Assembly: GCA_910587625.1 (NCBI GenBank)
Contig: CAJUMW010000009.1
Location: 39,222-77,136 of the forward strand
DNA: 37,915 nt
Direction: 5' to 3'
Source of the DNA: an uncultured Christensenellaceae bacterium
GTDB taxonomy: Bacteria > Bacillota > Clostridia > Christensenellales > Borkfalkiaceae
Made by a program: the position numbers and the translations under genes. The notes beneath the pieces were generated by a model that saw only the letters and a program-made list of their open reading frames with translations, ran no database searches and was not told the origin of the DNA. Below are positions 1 to 8,743 of this stretch, piece after piece (position 1 is the stretch's first letter; each line of letters starts with the position of its first letter).

Positions 1-243
1 GGGCGTGGGTTCGGGCAAATATTTTTTGAGCTGGGCAACGCAGTAAAGGTCTCCGCTTGAATATTTCATATCGATATAGCCGCTGCCCGAAAGCGAGCGA
101 AGCGCCTTTCTTAGCTCGCTTTCGCTCTTTTGCACGTCCTCGGGAAAGCACTCGAAAAACTCTTCCTCGGAAATTATAACGTACCGCCCGACCGGCGCAA
201 GCGACCCGATTTTTTGAATAACCGCACAACTTAATCTGTCCAT
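1..243 (-). CDS. Hypothetical protein, N-terminal part (runs off the window)
   Basis: An open frame starts at an ATG complementary to 241-243 and stays open to the window edge, giving 81 codons. The product begins MDRLSCAVIQKI and is soluble, with several short predicted helices and a basic turn (SELRKALRSLSGSGYIDMKY) that resembles the recognition helix and wing of a winged-helix domain. It is followed by a YCVAQL segment. Codon use matches the neighbouring genes. No clear Shine-Dalgarno sequence precedes the start. It is the last visible gene of the minus-strand group, 42 bases beyond the small membrane protein gene. I do not recognise the family; the winged-helix idea is inference from pattern only. 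Confidence 0.6.
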   Translation of the reverse strand, partial: MDRLSCAVIQKIGSLAPVGRYVIISEEEFFECFPEDVQKSESELRKALRSLSGSGYIDMKYSSGDLYCVAQLKKYLPEPTP

Positions 244-285
244 CACAATTAATAATGGGAAAATTTGGCGCAAATTATACATAAA

Positions 286-567
286 TTACGCTTTTATTAT
301 CGAGTAAACAAGTCCCCCCAAAAACAGCAAAGCAGCCAGCGCAAGCAACGCATACGCCGCTATTTTTGCGTATATAACCGCATTGAAATTATTCTTCTTT
401 TTCTGCCTTATGGCAAATGACATTGCGGCTATACCCAACAATATGCTTGAAATAAGCGCGTAAAGCCCCAAAGGAGAAAACGAAAGCCCGAACATTACAA
501 ACCCAGTTACGGACGCGGCAATCGAAATATAAAAATAGATTTTTGTATTCTCGTTTTTGTCGTTCAT
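286..567 (-). CDS. Small integral membrane protein, three predicted helices
   Basis: This 93-residue protein has a polar N-terminus (MNDKNENTK), two adjoining hydrophobic segments at about 11-30 and 33-52, a basic loop RQKKKNN at 54-60 and a third hydrophobic segment at about 66-90. The basic loop suggests it faces the cytoplasm. The gene begins one base after the rqcH stop codon, and its ribosome binding site (AAAGGAAAA on the minus strand) lies within the last rqcH codons, so the two are almost certainly translated from one message. Nothing in the sequence gives an enzymatic role. The link to ribosome quality control is positional only; it may be an unrelated passenger. Confidence 0.7.
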   Translation of the reverse strand: MNDKNENTKIYFYISIAASVTGFVMFGLSFSPLGLYALISSILLGIAAMSFAIRQKKKNNFNAVIYAKIAAYALLALAALLFLGGLVYSIIKA

Positions 568-568
568 A

Positions 569-2230
569 TCAATTTTCCTTTAACTCGGGGTGCGCGTTCG
601 GGGTTACAAGCGCCGTCTGATAATTTGTGTAAGTAACAAAGCCCAACGCGCACTTCGGCGGCTTTTTTAAGTGCGCTCGGCGCGTATAGTCTACGGGGAC
701 TTTGCTGCCGCCGCGAGCTTCCGAATAGTAGGCGCAAATTTCGGCGGCAACCTTTATGACACCGTCACCCGCTTCCCTTCCGTCGGTAATTATAGCAACG
801 TGGGAGGAGTGGTATTTTTGCGTATGCAGCCATATATCACCCGACGAAATGCTTTTCAGCAGTCTGTCGTTCTGAATATTGTTGCGCCCCGCAAGTATTT
901 TAAACGACTCGAAGCGGTATTCCCTGAAAGGTAACTCCTGCTGTGTTTTTTTCTTGTCCTTTGTTTCTAAAATTAGTCCCAAACTTTTTAGTTCTTGCTC
1001 TGTTTCTATAAAGTCTTTTATGCATTCCCCCGTATATATGCTTGAACTAATGCTGTTTAAATAACTCAATCTCTCCTGCGTTTCGTTCCTTTGCTCGGTC
1101 ACGGCGGCAGCGGTGCGTTTGAGCTTTGCGTATCTTTTGAAGTACCTTTGCGCGTTATCCGAAGGGGATAGATTTTTGTCGAGTTGTATCTTTATTTTTC
1201 CGCAGTTCTCGTCGTAATAGTTCACGGCTTCAAAGCTCTCCATACCCCGTTCAATGAGGTATATGTTGGCGGTAATGAGCTCCCCTTTTAGTTTTACCGT
1301 ATCCATATCGCGGCAGTCGAACAGTTTTTGTTCTATTGCGGCAAGCCTCTTTTCAAGTTTTTTTATAGCCGAACCAAGCACGGCAAGCAACTTTTTCTTC
1401 TTGTCTTCAAACTCCTGTCTTTGCGTAACTGCGGCATAGTAGGCGGTCTGCGCCTCCAAAACCGAGCAAAATTCCCGTCTTTCGGGGCAAACGCTTCTTA
1501 CCTTAAAGTCGCTCTCTCTGCCGTCGGCAAAGGTCACGCAGGGGGAAATATCGTTGCCGTTGAGGTAGTCGAATACTTCTTCGGCGTCTGCGCTTTCCCC
1601 GAACTGTGAAATTATATCCAGCGCGGTGGCGTAGCTTACGCCGAGTATTCTGTCGGAAATAAGCTTTGCTTTGTCTGCCGTCTGGGTCTGCAAAAGCTCG
1701 CTAAGTTTTTCAAAGTCGTCCTGCGGCAGTTTGTCCTGCGCTTCGGGAAGGAAGTACTTTGCGCCCGTAAAGAGCACCCTTCGCGTACTCTCGCTTAAAG
1801 CCGTCGTTTTTAACGCGCCGACGATAACCCCGTCCTTTACGAGCACGGCGTTGGAGTACTTGCCCATAAGTTCGACGTACAGCCGCATTTTCAAAAGCTC
1901 GAACTCGGAAAAACAGTCGAAGTCGAAATAAACAATGCGTTCCCCTTCGACTTGCTTTATTTGGGTAATAAGCGCGTTTTGCAGATGCTTGCGCAAAAGC
2001 ATACAGAACCCGGGCGCAACTTTGGGCGCGTCGGTTTCGGTTTCGGCAATGTTCAACCTGCAACCTTTTGCGGAAAGACAAATTTCAAGTTTAACCGAAC
2101 CTTTTTCGGTGTATATAATAAAAGTGAGTAAATCTTTCGAGGGCTGCGTTATTTTCGAAATTTTTCCTCCCGTCAGTTTTTGGGAAAGTTCCCTTGCGAC
2201 GTATTTGATTGTAAACGCGTCCTGCGGCAT
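569..2230 (-). CDS. rqcH: RqcH / NFACT family ribosome quality control factor
   Basis: The 553-residue product is a bacterial homologue of Rqc2/NEMF. In this family the protein binds split 50S subunits carrying a stalled peptidyl-tRNA and recruits tRNA-Ala to add a C-terminal alanine tail that marks the chain for degradation. Seen here: an NFACT-N start (DAFTIKYVARELSQKL, 4-19), the CMLLRKHL block at 76-83, a long coiled-coil middle, and the NFACT-R signature GRNNIQND at 448-455 followed by DIWLH at 465-469. I chose the ATG at 2230 because AAGGGGG lies just upstream and a longer frame to 2311 would run through the promoter. The family's Asp-Arg pair reads Glu97-Arg98 here. The gene lies close to Clp and Lon, the likely proteases for tagged chains. 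Older annotations call this family fibronectin-binding protein. Confidence 0.93.
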   Translation of the reverse strand: MPQDAFTIKYVARELSQKLTGGKISKITQPSKDLLTFIIYTEKGSVKLEICLSAKGCRLNIAETETDAPKVAPGFCMLLRKHLQNALITQIKQVEGERIVYFDFDCFSEFELLKMRLYVELMGKYSNAVLVKDGVIVGALKTTALSESTRRVLFTGAKYFLPEAQDKLPQDDFEKLSELLQTQTADKAKLISDRILGVSYATALDIISQFGESADAEEVFDYLNGNDISPCVTFADGRESDFKVRSVCPERREFCSVLEAQTAYYAAVTQRQEFEDKKKKLLAVLGSAIKKLEKRLAAIEQKLFDCRDMDTVKLKGELITANIYLIERGMESFEAVNYYDENCGKIKIQLDKNLSPSDNAQRYFKRYAKLKRTAAAVTEQRNETQERLSYLNSISSSIYTGECIKDFIETEQELKSLGLILETKDKKKTQQELPFREYRFESFKILAGRNNIQNDRLLKSISSGDIWLHTQKYHSSHVAIITDGREAGDGVIKVAAEICAYYSEARGGSKVPVDYTRRAHLKKPPKCALGFVTYTNYQTALVTPNAHPELKEN

Positions 2231-2260
2231 AACAAAACCCCCTTGTCGTATTCGCTGAAT

Positions 2261-2289
2261 ATTATAAACCAAACTCAACGAAAAGTAAA
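2261..2289 (-). promoter_or_regulatory. Sigma-A type promoter of rqcH
   Basis: On the minus strand TTTACT (2289-2284) is followed after 17 bases by a perfect TATAAT (2266-2261). The predicted transcript would start near 2254, giving a leader of about 24 bases with the AAGGGGG ribosome binding site. This supports the ATG at 2230. Confidence 0.65.
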
Positions 2290-2340
2290 ACGATATAAAC
2301 TTTTGCGACAAATAAAAATTTTAAAATTGTCTTAAATTGC

Positions 2341-2369
2341 TTTTCAAAATTATATTATTGTGTTAAAAT
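2341..2369 (+). promoter_or_regulatory. Probable promoter of tig
   Basis: TTTTCA (2341-2346), a 17-base spacer and TAAAAT (2364-2369) preceded by TGT form an extended -10 promoter. An alternative is TTGTCT (2327-2332) with TATATT (2351-2356) at 18 bases. The intergenic region is very AT-rich, so the exact choice is uncertain. Confidence 0.42.
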
Positions 2370-2414
2370 AAATTGCAAATTAAAATAAATAAATTAATTC
2401 AGGAGCAAAAAACT

Positions 2415-3806
2415 ATGAATTACACAAAGACAGCCGGAGAAAAAAGCACAGTAAAACTTACAATCGATTTCTCCAAGGAAGAGTGGGACAAAGCGTTAAA
2501 CGAAGCTTATTTAAAGACGAGGGGTAAATTTTCCGTGCCCGGTTTCAGAAAGGGCAAGGCACCCAAGCCCGTTATCGAAAATTATTACGGCAAGGGCGCG
2601 TTCTATGAAGAGGCGTTCAACTATCTTTACTACACAAATTATTTCTCCATTCTCGAAAAAGAGAAGGCGAATTTCACGGCTGTCGGAGAACCCGACCTCG
2701 GAGTCGAAGAGATAAAAGAGGGAGAGGGCGTTACGCTTACCGCCGTTGTTCCCGTCAAGCCCGACGTCGAAATAGAAAAATATACAGGTTTAAAAATAAG
2801 AAAGTTTGAGTATAATGTTACCGACGCCGACGTCGACGGAGAGGTTGAAAAGCTTCTTTCTCGCAAGGCTACCGACGTTGAGGTTAAGGACAGAGCCTGC
2901 AAAAACGGCGACAGAGTAAACCTCGATTTTTCTGGTTCTGTCGACGGGGAAAAGTTTGCCGGCGGCACTGCCGAGGGTTACGACCTTGTTTTGGGCAGCG
3001 GAAGCTTCATTCCCGGCTTTGAAGAGCAGGTCGTGGGTATGAATATCGGAGATGAAAAGGATATTACCGTCACTTTCCCCGAAAATTATCAAGCGGACAA
3101 TTTAAGGGGCAAGCAAGCGGTGTTCGCTTTGAAGCTCAATTCCATTACGGGCAAAATTCTTCCCGAGCTTACCGACGAGTTTGTAAAGGCTAACGCCGGT
3201 GTTGACACAGTCGACGAGTACAAGGTTAAGACAAGAGCAAGGCTCGAGCGCCGCGCTGCGGACGAGTCGAGAGATAAGACCGAGTCGAGCATAGTAGACG
3301 AAGTTTGCAAGTACGCAAAGGTTGAAATTCCCGACGCTATGATCGAGAACGAAATCGACGCCATTGCGCGCGACTTTTCGCAAAGGCTCTCCTATCAGGG
3401 CATAAAGCTTGAGGACTACGTCGAGTATATGGGGCAGACAATGGCTGAATTCCGCGCTCAGTTCAACACCCAGGCTCATACAAGGGTTCTTTCGCAACTC
3501 GTCGTCGAAAAGATTGTAAAGCTTGAAAAGTTCACTGCGGAGGATTCCGAAGTGGAAGCTAAAATTGCCGAACAGGCTGCTTCCGTCGAAAAGAGCGTCG
3601 AGGATTATAAAAAGGGTATGGACCCCCGTCAGCTCGACTATATCAAAAACGATATTATTATAACCAAGCTCTTCGATTTCCTTACGGCAAACAACGAAAT
3701 GTACGTTGAGGACGAAAAAAAGGAAGAGGTGTCAAAAGAAAAGAAGTCCGCGCCTAAAAAGACTACAAAAAAATCCACTGCAAAGAAAGAAGAACCCAAA
3801 GAGTAA
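2415..3806 (+). CDS. tig: Trigger factor, ribosome-associated chaperone
   Basis: This 463-residue ATP-independent chaperone binds the ribosomal exit tunnel and has peptidyl-prolyl isomerase activity. The N-terminal ribosome-binding loop GFRKGKAP is at 43-50. A central FKBP-like domain covers roughly 160-250 (GDRVNLDFSGSVDG, then FIPGFEEQVVGM), followed by a helical C-terminal domain. The last 30 or so residues are a Lys/Glu/Thr-rich tail, a frequent but poorly conserved feature. I chose the ATG at 2415 because AGGAG lies at 2401-2405; the frame extends upstream to 2373 without a ribosome binding site. It stands first in the classic Firmicutes order tig-clpP-clpX-lon-engB. Confidence 0.97.
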   Translation: MNYTKTAGEKSTVKLTIDFSKEEWDKALNEAYLKTRGKFSVPGFRKGKAPKPVIENYYGKGAFYEEAFNYLYYTNYFSILEKEKANFTAVGEPDLGVEEIKEGEGVTLTAVVPVKPDVEIEKYTGLKIRKFEYNVTDADVDGEVEKLLSRKATDVEVKDRACKNGDRVNLDFSGSVDGEKFAGGTAEGYDLVLGSGSFIPGFEEQVVGMNIGDEKDITVTFPENYQADNLRGKQAVFALKLNSITGKILPELTDEFVKANAGVDTVDEYKVKTRARLERRAADESRDKTESSIVDEVCKYAKVEIPDAMIENEIDAIARDFSQRLSYQGIKLEDYVEYMGQTMAEFRAQFNTQAHTRVLSQLVVEKIVKLEKFTAEDSEVEAKIAEQAASVEKSVEDYKKGMDPRQLDYIKNDIIITKLFDFLTANNEMYVEDEKKEEVSKEKKSAPKKTTKKSTAKKEEPKE

Positions 3807-3871
3807 AATATTAAAAACTAATTAACATAGAAATATATTTTCGTGAATAAATTTTTTTTGGAGTTAAGATT

Positions 3872-4465
3872 ATGAAAGAAAGAAACGCACTCGTACCCTA
3901 TATCGTCGAGCAGACTTCGCGCGGCGAGCGTTCATATGATATTTACAGCCGTCTTTTAGAGGACAGAATTATATTTTTGAGCGGAGAAATAGACGACGCG
4001 GTTGCAAACACCGTAGTTGCCCAGCTCATTTATCTCGAAGCAAAGGACCCTTCAAAGGATATTTCGCTCTATATAAACAGCCCCGGCGGCTCGGTTTCCG
4101 CGGGACTTGCGATTTACGACACGATGAATTATATCAAGTGCGACGTTTCCACTATATGTATAGGTATGGCGGCGTCCATGGGTGCGTTCCTTCTTTCGAG
4201 CGGACAAAAGGGCAAAAGATTTGCCCTTCCCAACAGCGAAATTATGATTCATCAGCCTTTGGGCGGCGCGCAGGGTCAGGCAAGCGATATAAAAATTGCC
4301 GCCGAGCATATTTTAAAGACCAAGCGCAAGCTCAACGATATACTTGCTCAAAATTCCGGCAAGCCCCTGTCGCAGATCGAACAGGATACCGACCGCGACA
4401 ATTATATGTCGGCACAGGAGGCGCAGGAATACGGGCTTATCGATAAAGTCTTTTACAAGAGATAA
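3872..4465 (+). CDS. clpP: ATP-dependent Clp protease proteolytic subunit ClpP
   Basis: The 197-residue serine protease forms the tetradecameric chamber that degrades substrates unfolded by ClpX. The nucleophile is Ser102 in GMAASMG, the histidine is His127 in MIHQPLGG, and the aspartate comes from the DTDRD block at 172-176. The oxyanion-region motif NSPGGSV is at 69-75. Length is normal for bacterial ClpP. The start is well supported by TTTGGAG about seven bases upstream. It lies 65 bases after tig and 71 bases before clpX. I saw no CtsR or CIRCE operator upstream, so heat-shock control, if present, uses a signal I cannot recognise. Confidence 0.97.
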   Translation: MKERNALVPYIVEQTSRGERSYDIYSRLLEDRIIFLSGEIDDAVANTVVAQLIYLEAKDPSKDISLYINSPGGSVSAGLAIYDTMNYIKCDVSTICIGMAASMGAFLLSSGQKGKRFALPNSEIMIHQPLGGAQGQASDIKIAAEHILKTKRKLNDILAQNSGKPLSQIEQDTDRDNYMSAQEAQEYGLIDKVFYKR

Positions 4466-4469
4466 GTTT

Positions 4470-4489
4470 AAACGCATATAGACGCGTTT
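4470..4489 (+). other. Short hairpin between clpP and clpX
   Basis: AAACGC (4470-4475) and GCGTTT (4484-4489) can form a six-base stem with an eight-base loop, followed by TGGGA rather than a T-tract. It is too weak for a convincing terminator and may be an mRNA processing or stability element. Confidence 0.25.
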
Positions 4490-4536
4490 TGGGATACAGA
4501 TGTCAACTATATTTTTTGCAATAATATCCGGAGTAA

Positions 4537-5766
4537 TTGAATTTGAAAGAAAAAAAGTTTTGTTCGTTTTGCGGTAAATCCGAAGATTTGGTAAAAAAAC
4601 TTATAAAGGGTAGGGACGGGTCGTGCATTTGCGACGAATGTGTTCTTATCTGCGGAGATATGGTCAAGGAGTCCGACGCGGAGGCGGCGCAGTCCGTTCC
4701 CTTAAAGACTCCGGCTGAAATCAAAGAGGAGCTCGACAAATACATTGTCGGTCAGCACGAGGCAAAAAAAGTTTTGTCCGTTGCCGTCTACAACCACTAT
4801 AAGCGCATAAACCACCTGTCTGCAAATAAGAGCGACGACGGCGTGGAAATCGAAAAGAGCAATATTCTTCTTCTCGGTCCCACGGGTTGCGGCAAAACTC
4901 TGCTTGCGCGCACGCTTGCAAAAATTCTCAACGTGCCGTTTGCAACGTCCGACGCCACTACTTTGACCGAAGCCGGTTACGTCGGAGAGGACGTGGAAAA
5001 TATACTTTTAAAGCTCATACAAAACGCCGACTACGACATTCAGAAAGCTCAGCGCGGTATAATCTATATCGACGAGATTGATAAGATAGCAAGAAAAAGC
5101 GAAAACGTATCCATAACTCGCGACGTTTCCGGCGAGGGCGTACAGCAGGCGCTTTTAAAGATAATAGAAAGCACGGTTGCAAGCGTTCCTCCCCAAGGCG
5201 GAAGAAAACATCCCCAGCAGGAGTGTTTGAGGCTGGATACTACAAACATTTTGTTTATTTGCGGCGGCGCGTTCGTCGGGCTTGATAAGATAGTTCAAAA
5301 GCGCAAGGACAATACTTCGCTCGGCTTCGGCGGCAGGGTAAAGGAAACAGAGGAAAACGTTTACGAAATGCTTTCCGACGTAAAACCGCAGGACTTGACC
5401 AAGTTCGGGCTTATACCCGAGTTTGTAGGGCGTATTCCCATAGTCGTAAGTCTGCACCCTTTGAACGAGGACGCCTTGGTAAACATTCTTACCCAACCCA
5501 AAAACGCGATAATAAAGCAGTATCAAAAGCTTATTGAAATGGACGGAGTAAAGCTCACAGTCGAGGACTCGGCTGTAAGGGAGATAGCCAACACGGCAAT
5601 CCGATTAAAGACGGGCGCGCGCGGGCTCCGCACTATTATCGAGAGTTTTATGACGGGCGTTATGTACAAACTACCTTCGGATAAAAACATTAAAGAAGTT
5701 ATAGTTACAAGGGAGTGCGTAACCGATAAGGCAGAGCCGAAGATAATTTACGACGAAACGGCTTAA
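4537..5766 (+). CDS. clpX: ClpX, ATPase and unfoldase of ClpXP
   Basis: The 409-residue AAA+ unfoldase recognises tagged proteins and threads them into ClpP. A zinc-binding N-domain has Cys9, Cys12, Cys32 and Cys35. Walker A (GPTGCGKT) is at 114-121, the pore loop GYVG at 147-150, Walker B (IIYIDEID) at 175-182, the ClpP-docking LGF tripeptide at 262-264, and the sensor-2 GARGLR is near the C-terminus. The start is a TTG at 4537 with GGAG four bases upstream; a second in-frame TTG at 4543 is less well spaced. A strong terminator hairpin follows 11 bases after the stop, before lon. Confidence 0.97.
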   Translation: MNLKEKKFCSFCGKSEDLVKKLIKGRDGSCICDECVLICGDMVKESDAEAAQSVPLKTPAEIKEELDKYIVGQHEAKKVLSVAVYNHYKRINHLSANKSDDGVEIEKSNILLLGPTGCGKTLLARTLAKILNVPFATSDATTLTEAGYVGEDVENILLKLIQNADYDIQKAQRGIIYIDEIDKIARKSENVSITRDVSGEGVQQALLKIIESTVASVPPQGGRKHPQQECLRLDTTNILFICGGAFVGLDKIVQKRKDNTSLGFGGRVKETEENVYEMLSDVKPQDLTKFGLIPEFVGRIPIVVSLHPLNEDALVNILTQPKNAIIKQYQKLIEMDGVKLTVEDSAVREIANTAIRLKTGARGLRTIIESFMTGVMYKLPSDKNIKEVIVTRECVTDKAEPKIIYDETA

Positions 5767-5777
5767 ATAAATTACAC

Positions 5778-5812
5778 CGCGCAATTTCAAAAACGAAATT
5801 GCGCGTTTTTTT
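5778..5812 (+). terminator. Intrinsic terminator between clpX and lon
   Basis: A perfect 11-base stem, CGCGCAATTTC (5778-5788) with GAAATTGCGCG (5795-5805), has a six-base loop and seven T residues (5806-5812). It meets all criteria for Rho-independent termination. The lon ribosome binding site AGGAG begins at 5813, directly after the T-tract, so the hairpin lies inside the lon leader. Confidence 0.88.
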
Positions 5813-5825
5813 AGGAGAAAAAGCA

Positions 5826-8135
5826 ATGTCAAGAGTAAAGACCGAAAATTTGCCCTTGCTCGCGTTGCGCGGCAGAGTAATTTTCCCAGACACCACCGTA
5901 AGTTTGGATGTAGGCAGGTTGCAGTCGCTTACGGCGGTCAAGCACGCCACCGACGGAGATTCGCTGCTGTTTGCCGTCGCGCAAAAGGACGCCGAAAGCG
6001 CCGAAATTCAAATAGACAAGCTTTATATGACGGGCACGGTAGTAAAAATCAAGCAAATATCGCGCCTTCCCGGCAACAGTTTAAGAATTACCGTTCAGGG
6101 TCTTTATCGCGGCGCGGTAAGAAGCATAAATCTTGTCAACGACGCCTATTTTGCCAACGTGGACGAAGTCACTCCCATTCACGGGGACGAGGCGTTGGAA
6201 GAGGCGTATTTGCGCACTGCCAAGAGCGTGATGACCGAGCTTTCGGCAAACGACGGCAGGCTCACTAAGGAAATTATGGCAAATCTCGAAAAGTGCAGCG
6301 AACCCGACGCGTTCGTAAATCTTGCCTCGCATCATTTAAGCTTAAAGGTTGAAAGAAAGCAGGAGCTTCTCGACTGTACTCGCGTTACCGAGCGTTTGAA
6401 AAAAATCGACGCTATTTTATCAGACGAGCTGGAAATTGCGCGTTTGGAGCGCAAAATAAATACAATGGTGCGTCAAAGCATCGATAAAAACCAAAAGGAA
6501 TATTACCTTCGCGAGCAGCTTAAAGCCATTCACACCGAGCTCGGTGACGACGACAACGAGCGCGAGGAGCTTGAAAAGAAAATCAAGGAAAAACATATGC
6601 CCCAAGAGGTGGAGGAAAAGGCGCTCAAAGAGCTTTCGCGTATGGGCAAAATGCAGTCCTCCTCCCCCGAGTCCAACGTTTTGAGGCTGTATATAGATTG
6701 GCTTTTGGACACACCCTGGACCGAACAAACGCAGGACACGCCCGATTTGAAGGACGCAGTCAAAATTTTGAACGAGGACCACTACGGGCTTGAAAAAATA
6801 AAGGAAAGGATAACCGAATACCTTGCCGTTTTAAAGCTTACAGGAGGTTTAAACGCGCCTATTTTGTGCCTTGTGGGTCCTCCCGGCGTCGGTAAAACTT
6901 CAATAGCAAGCTCTATTGCCCGTTCGCTCGGCAGAAAGTTTGTGCGTATGAGTTTGGGCGGCGTAAAGGACGAGGCGGAGGTTCGCGGACACAGAAAGAC
7001 GTATATAGGCGCGATGCCGGGCAGAATTATAAACGGAATGAAGCAAGCCGGCTCGATAAATCCCGTCTTTTTGCTTGACGAAATTGATAAGCTGTCGTCC
7101 GATATGCGCGGCGATCCGGCGAGCGCGCTTTTGGAGGTTCTTGACCCTGCGCAAAACTCGACGTTCCGCGACAGGTATCTAGAAGTTGCGTACGATTTGA
7201 GTAAGGTTTTGTTTATAACAACGGCAAACGGGCTTGACACAATCCCCCGTCCGTTGCTCGACAGAATGGAAGTTATAGAACTTTCGGGCTATACTCAGGA
7301 AGAAAAGCGCGAAATAGCAAAGCGCTATCTCGTACCTAAAAAGAGCAAGGCAAACGGGCTGGAAGAGGGCGCCGTTACCTTTACCGACGAGGCTCTGGAA
7401 GAAATTATTTCAGGCTATACAATGGAAGCCGGGGTTAGAAGCTTAGAGCGGAATATCGACGCGGTATGCCGTAAAATTGCCGTAAAGTATGCCGACGGGG
7501 ATAGAAGCGCAGTGCGCGTCACTGTCGACGGCGTTGAAAATTACCTCGGCGCCAGGCGTTTCGAAAGGGATAAAAAGCTTGAAGGGGACGAGATAGGCGC
7601 GGCTACGGGGCTTGCCTGGACGGCTGTCGGCGGCACAACTCTTACAATCGAAGTTTCGGCGATGCAGGGCAAGGGAGATATTCTTTTGACGGGCAAACTC
7701 GGTGACGTAATGAAGGAGAGCGCGCGGGCGGCTATAAGCTATATCCGTTCGAACAGCGCGACATACGGGCTTGAAAGCGAACTTTTCGAAAAGACTGACA
7801 TACACATTCACGTTCCCGAGGGCGCAACTCCAAAGGACGGGCCGAGCGCCGGTATAACTATGGCTACGGCTATACTTTCGGCTTTCACTAAAAAGCCCGT
7901 CAAAAAGTCGGTTGCAATGACGGGTGAAATTACTCTGCGCGGCAAGGTTTTGCCGATAGGCGGATTAAAGGAAAAGGCGCTTGCCGCCTACCGCATAGGC
8001 GTAACCGACGTGATAATTCCTGCCGACAATAAAAAAGATTTGGAAGAGATACCCGAGGATATCAAAAACAAACTTCATTTCATACCCGTAACCGACGTTG
8101 ACAGCGTCTTTAAAACGGCAATAATAGATATCTGA
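5826..8135 (+). CDS. lon: Lon protease, ATP-dependent serine protease
   Basis: The 769-residue protein is a LonA-type AAA+ protease that degrades damaged and regulatory proteins. It has an N-terminal LON substrate-binding domain (about 8-200), a coiled-coil linker, a Walker A GPPGVGKT at 351-358, a Walker B FLLDEIDKL, and a C-terminal protease domain with the Ser-Lys dyad: Ser674 in DGPSAG and Lys715 in GGLKEKA. I chose the ATG at 5826 because AGGAG is at 5813-5817; an upstream TTG at 5799 would lie inside the terminator hairpin. There is no room for a separate promoter between that hairpin and the start, so lon depends on readthrough. engB follows after 11 bases. Confidence 0.97.
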   Translation: MSRVKTENLPLLALRGRVIFPDTTVSLDVGRLQSLTAVKHATDGDSLLFAVAQKDAESAEIQIDKLYMTGTVVKIKQISRLPGNSLRITVQGLYRGAVRSINLVNDAYFANVDEVTPIHGDEALEEAYLRTAKSVMTELSANDGRLTKEIMANLEKCSEPDAFVNLASHHLSLKVERKQELLDCTRVTERLKKIDAILSDELEIARLERKINTMVRQSIDKNQKEYYLREQLKAIHTELGDDDNEREELEKKIKEKHMPQEVEEKALKELSRMGKMQSSSPESNVLRLYIDWLLDTPWTEQTQDTPDLKDAVKILNEDHYGLEKIKERITEYLAVLKLTGGLNAPILCLVGPPGVGKTSIASSIARSLGRKFVRMSLGGVKDEAEVRGHRKTYIGAMPGRIINGMKQAGSINPVFLLDEIDKLSSDMRGDPASALLEVLDPAQNSTFRDRYLEVAYDLSKVLFITTANGLDTIPRPLLDRMEVIELSGYTQEEKREIAKRYLVPKKSKANGLEEGAVTFTDEALEEIISGYTMEAGVRSLERNIDAVCRKIAVKYADGDRSAVRVTVDGVENYLGARRFERDKKLEGDEIGAATGLAWTAVGGTTLTIEVSAMQGKGDILLTGKLGDVMKESARAAISYIRSNSATYGLESELFEKTDIHIHVPEGATPKDGPSAGITMATAILSAFTKKPVKKSVAMTGEITLRGKVLPIGGLKEKALAAYRIGVTDVIIPADNKKDLEEIPEDIKNKLHFIPVTDVDSVFKTAIIDI

Positions 8136-8146
8136 AGAGGTAAAAG

Positions 8147-8743
8147 ATGCTGAAAATAACAAATGCCGAATTTATAACAAGCGCGGCAAGTAAAGAGCAG
8201 TTTATTCAAAGTGATAAGCCGATAATTGCAGTTTGCGGAAAATCCAACGTCGGCAAATCGAGTTTTATAAATATGCTTGCAAACCGTAAAAAACTTGCCA
8301 AAGTTTCAAAGGAGCCGGGCAGAACCAGGCTTGTAAATTACTTTGATTTCGGTGCGTTTATTTTGGCGGATTTGCCGGGTTACGGCTTTGCAAGCGTTTC
8401 CAAACAGGAAAAAATAAAATGGGCAAAACTGTTGGAGAGCTTTTTTGAGGACAAAAGCAAAATTTTTCACGTTCTCGCTCTCTCCGACATAAGGCACGAC
8501 CCGACTTCGGACGACAGACAGATGATAGAGTTTTTGTATTATCATCTTATACCATTTACTGTAATAGCCACAAAAGCCGATAAAATTTCAAAGGCGGCGC
8601 AGCGAAAAAACGTAACAAATATAGCCGCAATTTACAAGTGCGGTTCTGGAAATATAATAGCGACCTCCTCTGAAACGAGGCAGGGGCTTGACGACGTTCT
8701 TACAAGGCTAGAAAGCCTCTTCGGCGGTGAAAGCGATGTTTGA
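8147..8743 (+). CDS. engB: EngB/YsxC ribosome biogenesis GTPase
   Basis: The 198-residue TRAFAC-class GTPase is needed for late assembly of the 50S subunit. Seen here: G1 GKSNVGKSS at 31-39, the switch I region around PGRTR, G3 DLPGYG and G4 TKADK. Length fits the EngB family (about 195-210). The start has GAAGAGG upstream and lies 11 bases after lon; lon-engB adjacency is typical in Firmicutes. Its last codons overlap the start of the next gene, so translational coupling is likely. Confidence 0.95.
   Translation: MLKITNAEFITSAASKEQFIQSDKPIIAVCGKSNVGKSSFINMLANRKKLAKVSKEPGRTRLVNYFDFGAFILADLPGYGFASVSKQEKIKWAKLLESFFEDKSKIFHVLALSDIRHDPTSDDRQMIEFLYYHLIPFTVIATKADKISKAAQRKNVTNIAAIYKCGSGNIIATSSETRQGLDDVLTRLESLFGGESDV

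Noticed and set aside
244..270. AATTTG-GCG-CAAATT palindrome after the small membrane protein gene
   Set aside because: A six-base A/T-rich stem with only a short T run is too weak to call a terminator.
3807..3871. Search for CtsR or CIRCE heat-shock operators before clpP (and before tig and lon)
   Set aside because: No tandem GGTCAAA heptads and no TTAGCACTC-N9-GAGTGCTAA were found in these upstream regions.
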